64,000 bases of DNA from Pantoea sp. At-9b (lineage in GTDB: Bacteria; Pseudomonadota; Gammaproteobacteria; Enterobacterales; Enterobacteriaceae). The notes under the pieces were generated by a model that saw nothing but the letters and a program-made list of their open reading frames with translations, searched no databases and was not told where the DNA came from. The position numbers were made by a program, and so were the translations under genes. The stretch lies in the NCBI RefSeq assembly GCF_000175935.2, contig NC_014839.1:124001-188000 (forward strand), written 5' to 3'. Below are positions 45,146 to 55,292 of the stretch, one piece after another. Every line of letters begins with the position of its first letter. The first letter of the stretch is position 1.

Positions 45146-45480
45146 GCCGTCCCCCGCTTACCTTCCGGCTGTAATGTCCTGCGTTATGCTGCTGAAGGAA
45201 TTTCAGGGCGGAGCCGCCGGAGTATCACGACTTTTCGCTCATTCGCCCGACCTGTAGAGAAACTATGGGAAGTTCAGTTCCTTGCCGGTACCGGAAGGTG
45301 GTTTCCCGGACCGGACTGACCCTGGCCGCCTGACAGCCACGGAATGGATGCCGGGTGATTCATGCCTCTGCCTGTGTCTTTTACCACCAGACAGGTAGCT
45401 ATGGCGTTTGATGTACGGGCATACGGAAATGTACTACCACAGAAGCCGGATTCTGAATGCTGAAAGTAATGGCTGTGTAT

Positions 45481-45589
45481 GCGGTGCCGGGTGCCTCCCG
45501 GTGAGTCAGGAAAAGTCACAACCTGATCCGCTTATTGGCCAGGGCATTCCCCGTGTGACTTAGCCCCTCCGCACAGGGGGATTCACCGC
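45481..45589. ncRNA. Cloverleaf-like repeat, copy 2
   Basis: Closing stem GCGGTG/CACCGC, first arm CCGGG-TGCCT-CCCGG, second arm AAGTCACA/TGTGACTT, third arm CCCCT-CCGCAC-AGGGG, then ATT and the closing strand. It is the most regular copy. The 20 bases upstream (GCTGAAAGTAATGG...) resemble those of copy 3. Confidence 0.65.
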
Positions 45590-46027
45590 ATCCGTGCTAT
45601 TTTAAGCGAAATTTATCACCTCATACCAGCGTAACTTTAAACCCTGTAATGCGGTGCCGGCATTAATAAACAGACTGTATCCTTTTTCGGGGGGCCGTAA
45701 CCGGACATCAGTGATGGTGCACTATGATTCCTCGGGGAATTAATTTAGCTTTCTTTTTCTCTGCGAAACGGAGAGAGAAAATTAACGATGATAAATTATA
45801 TAAATAATGAAAACCGTTATGCGCGTCATAACACATAATAAGTGCTCTGTCAGGATTGACTGTCGGTTCAGGATGAATACAGCAGCGATGGTGACAGATA
45901 GCATCAAAGAAAATAAACAAGAAAGTTATCTGCCGGTGGGTTTATTATTAATGGCCATGCAATATTTCCGGTCATGGCCACACGTTTTATGGGATTACAG
46001 ATGAATTTTTCTCTGGATTTTGATGGT
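45590..46027. other. AT-rich intergenic region
   Basis: About 440 bp downstream of the cloverleaf repeat. A minus-strand frame (45708-45920) has no supporting features. No gene is called. Confidence 0.35.
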
Positions 46028-46291
46028 TCATTTATCTTTAAGATGCTTTACAGGGGTCAGAAATGCATTAATCCGCCTGGGACCGTTATCATCGCACTGG
46101 CATATTTTACAGAATCGGACTTTGTTGCTGCCGGTACGGACTCTTGCGACAGTCATTGCCTGCCCCCTGCTGTAGAGTGTGCCCAGAAAAACTTTGCCCC
46201 CAGAATTGTTTAACACAGGGCATCCTTTGTGGTGCAGTTCCCAGAATTCAGGATCAACAGGAATGACGTAGTAATAAACGGGATTTCCCAT
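46028..46291 (-). CDS. Small His/Cys protein, family copy 2
   Basis: 87 residues from the ATG at 46291 behind AAAGGAGAG. MGNPVYYYVIPVDPEFWELH followed by HKGC, then FLGTLYSRGQAMTVAR and FCKICQC. It shares the LHxxGC, LGTxYS and CxxC pattern with copies at 26791 and 47526, with an added C-terminal tail. Possible metal or redox site; function unknown. Confidence 0.7.
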   Translation of the reverse strand: MGNPVYYYVIPVDPEFWELHHKGCPVLNNSGGKVFLGTLYSRGQAMTVARVRTGSNKVRFCKICQCDDNGPRRINAFLTPVKHLKDK

Positions 46292-47151
46292 TTTCTCTCC
46301 TTTTGATTTACTCCTGCATTCCTGTCCAGGCTACCACACATTTAAAAGAGTTCAATCCGCGTCTCGTAAAACAGCAACGCAACTAAAAATACTGTAAAAA
46401 AGGAGCTGCCCTGCTTCCGATTGCCACAAATAAGCAAAAAATAAAAATATTTACCACATCGAAGAAGTTGTGTCAGTGGCTTCGGTTTTCCCACAGATAA
46501 TATACGGGTGATTATTACTGTGTTCCGTGTCACTGTTTTTATTCTTCTCTGTTAATAATGAGGTTTTCCTGAGATAACTCCATTTTTCATACTGAAGTGC
46601 TGAATCATAGATCTGGAAGAATATAAATGACGGGGGCAGCACGCTTTCAGTCTCTCCGGGGGGGCTGCGGGCCTCGCTGTTTATTTATGTGCTGTCTGTA
46701 TTTACCTGAGGGACGTTGGTTTGTGTCTGTCAATCAGAGTATGGTGCTGGCATATTTTTATGGTCTGCTGGCAGAACATGATGCCTGATGAAGGTCTTTC
46801 TTTTCTCAGGTCTCACCGGCTAATGGGGATCCCGGTGCGACTGAACTCTTATCGGATAATACGCGCATGTATCCGGGGGACATCACCGGGATGGGATTAT
46901 TGCATACGAAGCTGTGGCAGGGACTTGCCGACGCAGAGGAAAGACGGTACTGACCTGAGGCTGGATAAGGTTTGGCCCTGATCCCCCGGCTGAGCAAAAC
47001 TGCACGGGGCCTGATAAAACCACTGGTAATATGCAGAGGAAAGCCCCGACAGCGGTCAAAAGTATCACTACGGTATGGAGCTGTTGTGGCGGAACATCCG
47101 GAGATCCCACGTCAGTCAGGAACAGGGAGTGTTCGTATACCCCGTGTATAT
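46292..47151. other. Region without a recognisable gene
   Basis: About 860 bp. Overlapping frames at 46721-47181 on both strands look like decayed coding sequence of unknown type. AT-rich at 46340-46600. Confidence 0.35.
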
Positions 47152-47175
47152 AAAGGCCGGATGTGTCATCCGGCC
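47152..47175 (-). terminator. Terminator of the 47183-47383 gene
   Basis: GGCCGGATG-TGT-CATCCGGCC is a perfect nine-base-pair hairpin; on the minus strand it is followed by TTTATA. It lies just after the stop of the minus-strand gene. Confidence 0.7.
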
Positions 47176-47182
47176 TGGTGAA

Positions 47183-47383
47183 TCAGCGCACATCCCCGTC
47201 GGTGAAGTGGCTGAGATAGTTTCGGTAGTTGTCCAGGAACCGGACCCTGCATGCCTCGTTCATACTGGCCGCTACCTGGTCAACGTTTACTTTACGCCCC
47301 TGGTAATTCATGCGGGCGAGACTGACTGCAATGAAATCGAAATCTTCCGGATAAAAATTTTCTGAGTTATATAACGTCTGCAT
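47183..47383 (-). CDS. Small hypothetical protein
   Basis: 66 residues from the ATG at 47383 with AAGGGAGGAAT upstream (MQTLYNSENFYPEDFDFIAV, SLARMNYQGRKVNVDQVAAS). It is acidic and helical, with a clean terminator after it. The size, ribosome site and terminator support a real gene. No family recognised. Confidence 0.6.
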   Translation of the reverse strand: MQTLYNSENFYPEDFDFIAVSLARMNYQGRKVNVDQVAASMNEACRVRFLDNYRNYLSHFTDGDVR

Positions 47384-47525
47384 ATTCCTCCCTTGTTAAG
47401 TCAGTGGACAGTAAGGTATATGCTCTGCTTTTTTTAGTATGGCGGACATTCCGGAAAACGGCCTGCAGGATAAACAGGTATTGTGAACCCTGTTACATAT
47501 TTCCGGTGGGACGCCGGAGGCCGTC

Positions 47526-47729
47526 TCAGGTGCAGCAGTCGGGACAGCGGATAGCTTCTGCAGAATATTTCCGGGCAACAGCGAGCGCCTGTTCTGGACT
47601 GTACATGGTCCCAAAGGACTTCCATTCGGTCTTTTTACTGAACTTTGCACAGCCCGCACGGTGAAGGATAACCCCCGTTCTGTCCTGGCCCAGATAGAAG
47701 TAACGCCCCGGCCCGCCGGTATTCCCCAC
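47526..47729 (-). CDS. Small His/Cys protein, family copy 3
   Basis: 67 residues from a GTG at 47729, chosen because VGNTGGPGRYFYLGQDRTG then lines up with the MGNPVYYY start of copy 2. It continues VILHRAGCAKF, SFGTMYSPEQALAVARK and ends IRCPDCCT. It has the family's LHxxGC, GTxYS and CxxC features. The upstream TTG at 47834 would add 35 residues that do not align. Confidence 0.65.
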   Translation of the reverse strand: MGNTGGPGRYFYLGQDRTGVILHRAGCAKFSKKTEWKSFGTMYSPEQALAVARKYSAEAIRCPDCCT

Positions 47730-47845
47730 CAACTGAGAGTGATAGACAGGCTGGCAGTGCCGGCTCAGGGACAACTGATCTCTCAGCCGGTATTTGATGG
47801 GTTCTGCATGGACTGGGCAGTCAGAAGAGTCCAAGACACTTCCGC

Positions 47846-48022
47846 GTGTACAGACATGACATCACCACGGGCGTATTCCTAAGCGCCGGCTTCGATCCAA
47901 CATTCGGCATCCTTGAATTCGAGCACCGCAACGGCGCCTGCCACCGCTGGCTGGCGATGTCGGCCCGGCTTTACTAGGTCTTTTGCGCCGCTGGAGGATA
48001 TGCCAGCCTTAAGGCTTTCTGA
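47846..48022 (+). pseudogene. KTSC-domain protein, decayed second copy
   Basis: From a GTG at 47846, the frame gives YRHDITTGVFLSAGFDPTFG, ILEFEHRNGACHRWLAMSAR, then a TAG where the intact copy (16728-16958) has Q, and a diverged end. It is followed by a frame of unknown type (48041-48373) rather than the DUF2913-like gene. Confidence 0.75.
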
Positions 48023-48399
48023 TGCCAGGGAATCTGAAGGATGCCCCTCTCGTCTCATGACTGCCTGTTAAACGAAGGCGTGATCAGACTGCTTGCCGCT
48101 TACCGGGACCGGACCGTTAACGTATTCATCGCCCCAAGCTGCAGACACTCAACCTTTCGCGCGACCAGACGGAAGAAGGGTAAGCGTCTCAGGCAGACCG
48201 TATTGACTCAAAATGAAAATATGTGCCAGTTCAGACCGTACAAACTTACTGTCCCGCACTCTCTGATGGGTGAAAACACCATAAAATTCAGGGTTGAAAC
48301 TACAGCCACATATCATTATCTTGTCGGCGAGATGAATATCCTGGCGTTTCAGTTGGGTGTTCAGACCTCATGACATTGCTCACATTGCTTCCATTATTT

Positions 48400-48424
48400 A
48401 CCCGCACTGAGCGGGTATTTTTTT
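48400..48424 (+). terminator. Plus-strand terminator
   Basis: ACCCGC-ACTGA-GCGGGT followed by ATTTTTTT. It would end any rightward transcript entering from 48.0-48.4 kb and lies back to back with the aqpZ terminator. Confidence 0.8.
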
Positions 48425-48430
48425 AATAAA

Positions 48431-48456
48431 AATGCCCCGCCTTCCGGCAGGGCATT
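48431..48456 (-). terminator. aqpZ terminator
   Basis: On the minus strand AATGCCC-...-GGGCATT with a GC-rich loop region is followed by TTTTTATTAAAA. It lies 27 bp after the aqpZ stop. Confidence 0.75.
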
Positions 48457-48482
48457 CTTTCAGGTCACTTACCGTTTTTATG

Positions 48483-49178
48483 TCAGTCCCTGCTCAGCAG
48501 GAGAAAACGGTAAATCAGGCCGCCAAGAACGCCGCCCGCTAGGGGCACCACCCAGAACACCCAGAGCTGCTGCAACGCCCAAGTGCCCTGAAAGACGGCA
48601 ACCGCAGTGCTTCTTGCCGGGTTAACGGACGTGTTGGTGACCGGAATGCTGATAAGGTGGATGAGTGTCAGCGCCAGACCAATGGCAATCGGCGCAAACC
48701 CGGCCGGTGCACGCTTATCGGTTGCGCCATGAATGACAATCAGGAAGAACGCTGTCAGGACCAGCTCAGCGATGACGGCTGCCTGAAGTGAATAGCCGCC
48801 GGGAGAATGCTCGCCGAACCCGTTGGAGGCAAAGCCACTGGCCGTCACGTCAAAGCCTGCTTTTCCGCTTGCTATCAGGTACAGGACGCCTGCAGCAGCG
48901 ATACCGCCGATGACCTGAGCAATGATGTAAGGGATGACATCACTGAAGGAGATGCGGCCACCGGCCCACAGTCCCAGCGTTACTGCCGGATTGAAATGGC
49001 CGCCGGAAATATGACCTACGGCATACGCCATCGTCAGTACCGTCAGGCCAAACGCGAGCGCCACGCCCGCAAATCCGATGCCCAGCTGCGGAAAGGACGC
49101 AGACAGCACTGCACTCCCGCAGCCCCCAAAGACCAGCCAGAACGTGCCGAAGAATTCGGCAGCGGTTTTTCTTAACAT
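48483..49178 (-). CDS. aqpZ: Aquaporin Z
   Basis: 231 residues (E. coli AqpZ 231). It carries two NPA boxes ([11 protein letters not shown] and TSVNPARST) and the expected six helices, starting [20 protein letters not shown]. It is a water channel in the inner membrane that helps in osmotic shifts. Residues of the arginine constriction (NPARS) are typical of water-selective members. Probably monocistronic, with its own terminator. Confidence 0.95.
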   Translation of the reverse strand: MLRKTAAEFFGTFWLVFGGCGSAVLSASFPQLGIGFAGVALAFGLTVLTMAYAVGHISGGHFNPAVTLGLWAGGRISFSDVIPYIIAQVIGGIAAAGVLYLIASGKAGFDVTASGFASNGFGEHSPGGYSLQAAVIAELVLTAFFLIVIHGATDKRAPAGFAPIAIGLALTLIHLISIPVTNTSVNPARSTAVAVFQGTWALQQLWVFWVVPLAGGVLGGLIYRFLLLSRD

Positions 49179-49403
49179 TGATGAGTTCCTTCTGTTCGTT
49201 AATCATTAATGGCGCTCATATAACGCAGGCGTATGATAATCCGATAAATACAGAAGGAAACTGAATTTATTCGTCCATCCGTCCGGGCGAAATTTCAGTT
49301 CAGTACGGCGGACACAGACGAAAAGGACGGCAGTTTCAGTACAGGAAGGTAAAACACGGCAGCACGGGAATACCCCCGGTATCCCCGTGAATGTTATCCG
49401 GAC

Positions 49404-49661
49404 TCATCGCCGCCCGATAAGCAGGCCAATCAGCAGGCCAAACCCGGCAGCAATCGCAACCGCTTTGACCGGATTTTCGCCAACCTGTTCGCGGACAACG
49501 TCAGCCGCATCCTGAACCGCCTGACCGCCCTGGGCGGCAAATTTCCGCGCGGCGCCTTTCGCCTGGTGGCCGTAATCATCAGTCAGCTCACCGTATTTTT
49601 GCTGTGCCGCACCGGCAAGTTCCTTAATCTGCTCTTCTGCTTTTTCTGACATAGTGGACAT
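49404..49661 (-). CDS. YqjD/ElaB-type (DUF883) membrane-anchored protein
   Basis: 85 residues. The helical soluble part (EEQIKELAGAAQQKYGELTD, with a CsbD-like flavour) leads to GENPVKAVAIAAGFGLLIGL and a terminal GRR, the glycine-zipper anchor of the ElaB/YgaM/YqjD family. YqjD ties ribosomes to the membrane in stationary phase. It lies 30 bp downstream of the YqjK-like gene. Confidence 0.8.
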   Translation of the reverse strand: MSTMSEKAEEQIKELAGAAQQKYGELTDDYGHQAKGAARKFAAQGGQAVQDAADVVREQVGENPVKAVAIAAGFGLLIGLLIGRR

Positions 49662-49691
49662 TCCTTCTTTCAGATAAACAATTCCGGAGGG

Positions 49692-49994
49692 TCATCTGAC
49701 CCCTTTCCCGGAGGAGAACTGTCTGCGGATAAACCGCACGGTACCCCAGACGCCCGCCACCCTGCGGATATACAGCAGCAGTCGTCCGGGTTTTCTTCTC
49801 AGCCCCCTCAGCAGCAGTAACCCACTGCACAGCATGACGGGTGCCCTGAGTCTGTACAGCGTTTCCCACAACGCATCCACCGGCTGCATTCTCCGCGTCC
49901 ACTCCTCGCCGAGCTGGCGGATTTCAGCCCGCTGAGACCTGACCTGGTGCAGCAGCTGCATTTTGTGCAGCTGTCTGTCATGACGGCTACTCAT
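49692..49994 (-). CDS. YqjK-like protein
   Basis: 100 residues, basic (MSSRHDRQLHKMQLLHQVRS), with one hydrophobic segment (APVMLCSGLLLLRGL) and an Arg-rich tail. It matches YqjK in size, place and character. It overlaps the YqjE-like gene by 8 bp. Function in the family is unknown. Confidence 0.7.
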   Translation of the reverse strand: MSSRHDRQLHKMQLLHQVRSQRAEIRQLGEEWTRRMQPVDALWETLYRLRAPVMLCSGLLLLRGLRRKPGRLLLYIRRVAGVWGTVRFIRRQFSSGKGVR

Positions 49995-50391
49995 CGCGGG
50001 TTCCCGTCAGGGCTGAAACATCTTCCCGGAGCTGGCTGCGCGTTTCCCTGAGCAGCGTGGAACGCACGGCCCTGACCCGTACGACGATACCCAGTATGAC
50101 TGCCAGCGCAATCAGTGCACCGGTTACATACATCAGCAGTTTCTGCTGGTCGGCAGGTTCGGCAAACAGGAGGATATACATCAGCAGACTCATGATGCCA
50201 AAGGCGGTGAACAGCAGAGTCAGACCGGTGAGCAGTATCAGCTGAAGAAGGTGCGCCTTCTCCTCTTCGAGTTCAGTAACCGCCAGCTGAAGCCGGGTTC
50301 CGATAACCTCATGCGTCAGAATGAGGAGCCGGGATACAATGTCCGTTAACTTTCCTGAAGGTCGTGCTGGAGATATGCGCTGTTTTTCCAT
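49987..50391 (-). CDS. YqjE-like membrane protein (DUF1469/holin superfamily III type)
   Basis: 134 residues from the ATG at 50391. Two membrane helices (about 48-72 and 82-106) follow the amphipathic VIGTRLQLAVTELEEEKAHL. It is the first gene of a set YqjE-YqjK-YqjD reading left, the E. coli genes in altered order. Family members are inner-membrane proteins of unknown role. Confidence 0.78.
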   Translation of the reverse strand: MEKQRISPARPSGKLTDIVSRLLILTHEVIGTRLQLAVTELEEEKAHLLQLILLTGLTLLFTAFGIMSLLMYILLFAEPADQQKLLMYVTGALIALAVILGIVVRVRAVRSTLLRETRSQLREDVSALTGTRDE

Positions 50392-50679
50392 GAATAGTCT
50401 GTTCCCTGTCGGAGGTGGCATAATACGGGGATAAACATGGTGAATATGTTCTCAGTAAAGTCAGACTCTTTAGTTATGTCAAAAGGGGGTTAAGGACTGG
50501 TGCAACATTCAGGGCCAGAGATAAACACAGACTGCAGAATACCACTGCGCATCAGAATCGCGGGGAGAACAGAGGTAAAACGATTTGATTATAATCAGCA
50601 ACTGGCCCTGAAACTTTGTGGATATTTTGCACACAACTGGCGTACAGTGGATGTGAATTTATGTTGCAGAGGGCCTGCC

Positions 50680-51633
50680 ATGAATACATCACCACCCTGC
50701 GTACCCACCACGCGACCGGTCTGCAGCGCTGAAAAAATAGCCCTGCTGACGGACATGCTTAACGTCAGCGTCGACTGCATCAAGGTCATCGATACTGACG
50801 GGAATCTGATTTTCATGAACCGCTCAGGATGCGAAGCTCTCGGCGTCAGTGTGGATGAAAAAGAGTTTGGCATGGAGTGGATAGCCCTGCTGCCCGAATC
50901 CGTCCACCGGAAGGGAAAGGCGGCGCTGAAAAAGGCCGTAAACGGTGAATGTTCAGGATTCCGGGGGATGAGCGTCCTGTCTGATGGTGCCGTTACTCAC
51001 TGGGACAATATGCTGACCCCGGTTCTCGACAGCGCAGGGAAAACGACCAGCATCCTGTGCGTTTCCAGGAATATCACGCTCCAGGTGCAGGCTGAAGAAA
51101 AGCTGAAGGCCATCAGCGAAACCGACCCGCTTACCGGGCTGCCCAACCGCAGAATGCTCAGGAAGCACCTCAGAATGGCCCTGTCCGGAGCCCGCCGGCG
51201 GGCCGGTAAGGTCGGCGTTCTGTTCATTGACCTGGATAATTTCAAAAACATCAACGATACGCTGGGTCATGCGGCCGGAGACAGAGCCCTGATGCAGTTT
51301 ACCGCGGACCTGAAAAAACTTAGCCCGCCCCGGGCATTCATTTCCCGGCTCGGAGGCGATGAATTTGCTGTGGTGATGGTTGGAACTGATGCTGATAATC
51401 TGTCTGACTGGGCAAACCATGTTCTGAACCGTGCAAGAAAGACGGTCCGGTTTAGTAATGCTCAGGCTGACTTTGGTCTGACCATTGGTGCGGCAGTTTA
51501 CCCGGTGCACGGCGCGACGCCGGATGAGCTGATGAAATGTGCAGATATGGCCATGTATCAGCAGAAGATGATAGGTAAAAACGGGTTCCGTTTCTTTGAA
51601 AGCATGGATGTTCCGGTAAAAAAGACGGGCTGA
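50680..51633 (+). CDS. PAS-GGDEF diguanylate cyclase
   Basis: About 317 residues. A PAS sensor domain (about 15-135: VSVDCIKVIDTDGNLIFMNR) leads to a GGDEF domain (150-310) with DPLTGLPNRR, FIDLDNFKNINDTLGH, the active site RLGGDEFAVV and MYQQKMIGKNGF. It should make c-di-GMP. I see no RxxD inhibitory site just upstream of GGDEF. The ATG at 50680 with AGAGGG is preferred to an upstream GTG. It is divergent from the YqjE-like operon. Confidence 0.92.
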   Translation: MNTSPPCVPTTRPVCSAEKIALLTDMLNVSVDCIKVIDTDGNLIFMNRSGCEALGVSVDEKEFGMEWIALLPESVHRKGKAALKKAVNGECSGFRGMSVLSDGAVTHWDNMLTPVLDSAGKTTSILCVSRNITLQVQAEEKLKAISETDPLTGLPNRRMLRKHLRMALSGARRRAGKVGVLFIDLDNFKNINDTLGHAAGDRALMQFTADLKKLSPPRAFISRLGGDEFAVVMVGTDADNLSDWANHVLNRARKTVRFSNAQADFGLTIGAAVYPVHGATPDELMKCADMAMYQQKMIGKNGFRFFESMDVPVKKTG

Positions 51634-53020
51634 TATTTTCGTCTGCGATTTATGATTAGAAAAGGGATCACTGTTTTGATTCAACCATGCAGTTTAAATG
51701 CCAGCACCGGTCATCTGACGGCGTCTGTCACTGAATTCTCAGGTTTTTTTAAATCAACGTTGTTATATCTGTAAGGTGCCAAGAGAGATTTTCCACGATA
51801 GAAGAAACCTGACCAGTTCGCCGGCGGGCTGGCGCCCTGCTGACCGCCACTGCGGCGGCCGGGATTATTGCCCGCCCGGTGGATAACGACAGCGGGCAGA
51901 AGTTTCTGAGCGGCGAAGACGAGCTGGACTTCATGTTGCCCAGAAGGATTTAAATAATTATAGGAAAACCCTGATCACAACGCCGGGCTTACCAGGTAAA
52001 TAAAATAACAATAACTCTACGTTATCACTCTCCCCACGAACCGGCAATCACCGCTCCGGATTTTTTGCACTAACGATGCTTGTTGCTACACTCAACGCGC
52101 GGTATGCCACACCGACATGCCATGAGCTAAAGTATCCGTACTTTGATGAACTTGTTTATCACAGCCCGCCCAGTGCGGTTTTTTTGTATGTTGTGATGAG
52201 CCTGCTTGCAATCACCAGTGGCTCTACTACAGGCTATGTGTACAAATGAGAATCGTTGTGATGCAAGAAGGATTACCCTCATAGAGCGCGGATTTATATC
52301 GCCATGAATGACTTTTATATTATAACGGACCTAAACTATTCTCGGTGTACTGGAACTTGCTGGTTCCGTATTGATGGTGCAGACTATACCCTCCGGCCTT
52401 AGTGACGGGGTTTTTGTTTGCATCACCTTATACCATGCACCTCCATTCCAGCGCGAAATGCAGAAAATGTGCTCATCTGTTTGAAAAAATTAACTCGTCG
52501 ATTCGCTCATTTACAAAAGCCCTGCTGTCGCTATTATAGAGATGCACTGCCTACAGCAATTCGTTGCGAAGAAATTTTTATTCCTGAAATATTTCTAGGC
52601 CGCCCTATGGTTTTTTTATGATGTTATTACACAATCAGAAAAAACGGAATCAGTGCTATCAGAATGCTTATTTTGTGACGCCACTCTTCATTCATGATGA
52701 AGTCAGGCTGCCGTATTTGGTTTTAGCCAAAACCGGTTAACCAAACCCATTCAATTTTTAGAATTATCTTGATTAAAAAATGCCCCTCCGCTTTAACTCT
52801 ATTTCGCAGCATACCTTGAATCGCAGCAATATACAGTCATAGTATTGGTGAATTTCCTTATCACAGCCTGCCCGCTAGCGGGCTTTTTTGTTATGTGTGC
52901 GATAGGTGTTAAACTGAAAAGGCAACATGGCGACAACATGTCGTATCCTGAAATCCATGATAGATCTTCCCCGCGCCTAGATCTCGGGATTTTTTATGTC
53001 TTGATAATCCAAACATTTAT
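51634..53020. other. Decayed region with terminator-like hairpins
   Basis: About 1.4 kb. A plus-strand fragment at 51818-51953 (ALLTATAAAGIIARPVDNDS, ending DELDFMLPRRI) is the C-terminus of an unknown protein. Terminator-like stems with T runs occur near 52160-52190, 52865-52890 and 52965-52995 within similar contexts. No intact gene is called. Confidence 0.4.
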
Positions 53021-53239
53021 TCAGGACCACGGGTTCTCACTATAATTATAGTATCTCATAATGTCGGTAGCATCTACATATTCTTTCTTGCCAACGAATC
53101 CCGGCTCTGCACGCCTGAACTGGCCAAGCTATTCTGCAATATTTTGTTCGGATACCTGCCGTCCCATGAATTTCAGAGTAACGGCTGCACAACCTATCGC
53201 AGAGACCATCATGCGCATTCTCTCTTTATTGATTTCCAT
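53021..53239 (-). pseudogene. Small protein related to 44942-45145, with an amber codon
   Basis: ATG at 53239 opens MEINKERMRMMVSAIGCAAV, TLKFMGRQVSEQNIAE, a TAG at codon 37, then in the same frame LGQFRRAEPGFVGKKEYVDA and a stop at 53021. It resembles the intact 67-residue protein at 44942. The frame is open on both sides of the TAG. Confidence 0.5.
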
Positions 53240-53685
53240 ATGTAATCTCACTTACGTCTAGACCCGTCTTGATTATTGCCGGGGAGTTGGGTGAGGGGAA
53301 AGTTACTATCGCAAAAAGAATTCTATGGGTATGTCGAAGGGGCAAATGGAACCGTTGCGTAGGAACTGACAACGTGACTTAGTCGGAACTTTCCCGATCG
53401 ATACGTTGTGGTGTAGGACCACCAGTAATGACGGCCTGCCAGTGTTGAGAGCGAAGGCTAAGGAAGGCGACAAAGAGATGGTTTTCATAGGTTCTACAGG
53501 AGACGTGGGAATCAGCAAACGTGATATCCTCTGCTATAATGATGTTACGGCATGCCAAACTGACATACCGTGGACTAAGTATTCGTGATTCTCATTGCCC
53601 GCGCACCATCCCACCCCGGAGCGCGGGATTTTTTCGAGAAAACTAATTTCAGCGCAAGGATGATGTTGTGTATGGCTGGTAACTG

Positions 53686-54003
53686 TTAATAAATCCAGCA
53701 CCCCGCTTTCGCAGACTCTATCAACATACTGATGGTTAATGGTTTCTTTCCCGCGTTAACTGGGTTACCGGAGAATATCGATTTTTTTTCCCATGGAAAA
53801 TAATTATGGAGAGAGAAACTGTCAGGAGTCACATCAAACCACTGGAAATATTTTTCCATCATTTCCGCAATATCTTCGGGCTCATACACCCCCTGCAATG
53901 AACTATTGTCACTGATTTCTACGACTTTCAAAAATAATGTTGTTACCAGTGGTAATTCCTGCTTAACAAACTCTCTGACTTCATCATCAATCACCTGACT
54001 CAC
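53686..54003 (-). CDS. DUF1493-family protein
   Basis: 105 residues from a GTG at 54003. EPEDIAEMMEKYFQWFDVTP, DSFSLHNYFPWEKK and LTISMLIESAKAGCWIY give the DUF1493 layout: an acyl-carrier-like helix set and the conserved end LTI.ML...AK.G.W. Function unknown; family members are common in phage and island DNA. It seems intact. Confidence 0.8.
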   Translation of the reverse strand: MSQVIDDEVREFVKQELPLVTTLFLKVVEISDNSSLQGVYEPEDIAEMMEKYFQWFDVTPDSFSLHNYFPWEKKSIFSGNPVNAGKKPLTISMLIESAKAGCWIY

Positions 54004-54505
54004 CGTATCTTATCCTCAATGTTCACAATCGAATTATAATAGTTCATCGTTTGGAAAGAGATTATGAAAACATCCCAAGCCAGAGTTACCCAACCAAACA
54101 CTGGCACCGCCCTGCCGACGAGTGCTTCAAAATCCCTTACCCAAAAATCCTCAGTCCACCTAGAGTAAAAGATTTTTTGGTAAGTGTGAGGAAGGGCCGA
54201 CGATTGAAGTTGAAACTGATATGTTTTCTAAAAGAACAGCGACGCAGGCAAGCTATCCGCTGTGGAAGTAGGTGGTTTACTGGGATACCAAAGATATTGT
54301 TACCCGGCATCACTGATACGGCCCCAACGATATCCTGCGCACCCAATTGCTGCCCTGTCTCATCCAAGAACAGAAGCTCATAAGCTGTAAGATTAAAAGC
54401 GCTTTGTAAAAATAAGTATTAGTTAGTTATTCTGTAGCATCTATAACCAAAGTTCCAATTTGTTAAGATAACATGATATTATCACTCTGTTTTCTGCGAT
54501 CTGCG
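54004..54505. other. Decayed region before the IS5-family element
   Basis: About 500 bp. A plus-strand frame has FKIPYPKILSPPRVK, and another frame TIEVETDMFSKRTA then YWDTKDIV, apparently parts of one broken protein of unknown type. AT-rich near 54410-54480. Confidence 0.4.
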
Positions 54506-55292
54506 TTATTTTGCAAGGTCCCTAGGCAGGGCCCCTTGATTGCATAACTTCTTGTAAAAGAGCCGGCTACAGCCCAGTTTCACCATCGATAGATAATTTC
54601 TCGCCGTTTTGTCGTAGCGTGTGGCAATACGCCGGTACTCTTTTAGCCGGCCAAAACATCTCTCCACGACGTTGCGGCCGCGGTAAACATCACTGGAGAA
54701 TCGTGAGTATCAGTCAGAAGACATTTTTCATTAGATTTTCGGGGGATAACCCCTTTTATCCCTTTTCGTTTCAGTTCTTCACGAAGCGCATGCCCTAAGT
54801 AGGCTTTAGTGAGCCTGTCCGGGACTCAGCACAATGTTTAGCGGGAGACCGCCTGCGCATCATCTGTCGCCAGATGTATTTTGGTGCCAAAACCACCGCG
54901 AGAGCGGCCAAGCCCATTATCTCCGGTGATATCAGGATGTTTTTTTGAGCACCGGCAGTACATTTCAGCGCTCGAATATTACTCCCATCCAGCGCAGTAG
55001 CAGACCAGTCAACAAGACCATTCGCATCAAGCAATGGAAGTAACATGTTGAAAATAACGTTAATGACACCAGATTTAGATCACCGATTAAAACGATTATA
55101 AACCGTTTTCCAACAACCATATCGTTCAGGTAAATCGCGGCATGGTGCGCCAGAACACAACACCCAGAACATACCGTTGATGACTTTAATATGCTCAGCC
55201 CACGGGCGTCCGGCCCGTGGGGATGTGGGCTCAGCAGACAGTAAGGGTTGGATGATGCTCCATGCTTCATCGGGAAGATCATATCGGGCCAT
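54506..55292 (-). mobile_element. IS5-family transposase, frameshifted
   Basis: From 55292: MARYDLPDEAWSIIQPLLSA, GRPWAEHIKVINGMFWVLCS, GCWKTVYNRF; then ANGLVDWSATALDGSNIRAL, with the first catalytic Asp (in ALDGS); then RGRNVVERCFGRLKEYRRIA with the Glu (ERCFGRLK) and a C-terminus ending NQGAL. These pieces are in different frames, so it is inactive. The string near 54520 (GGTCCCTAGGCAGGGCC) may mark one end. Exact terminal repeats were not resolved. Confidence 0.82.

Noticed and set aside
47404..47664. Plus-strand frame opposite the third His/Cys protein
   Set aside because: Overlaps the better-supported minus-strand family member and has no family or ribosome site.
50500..50679. N-terminal extension of the diguanylate cyclase from an upstream GTG
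   Set aside because: The extra 60 residues show no domain, and the ATG at 50680 has a better ribosome site.
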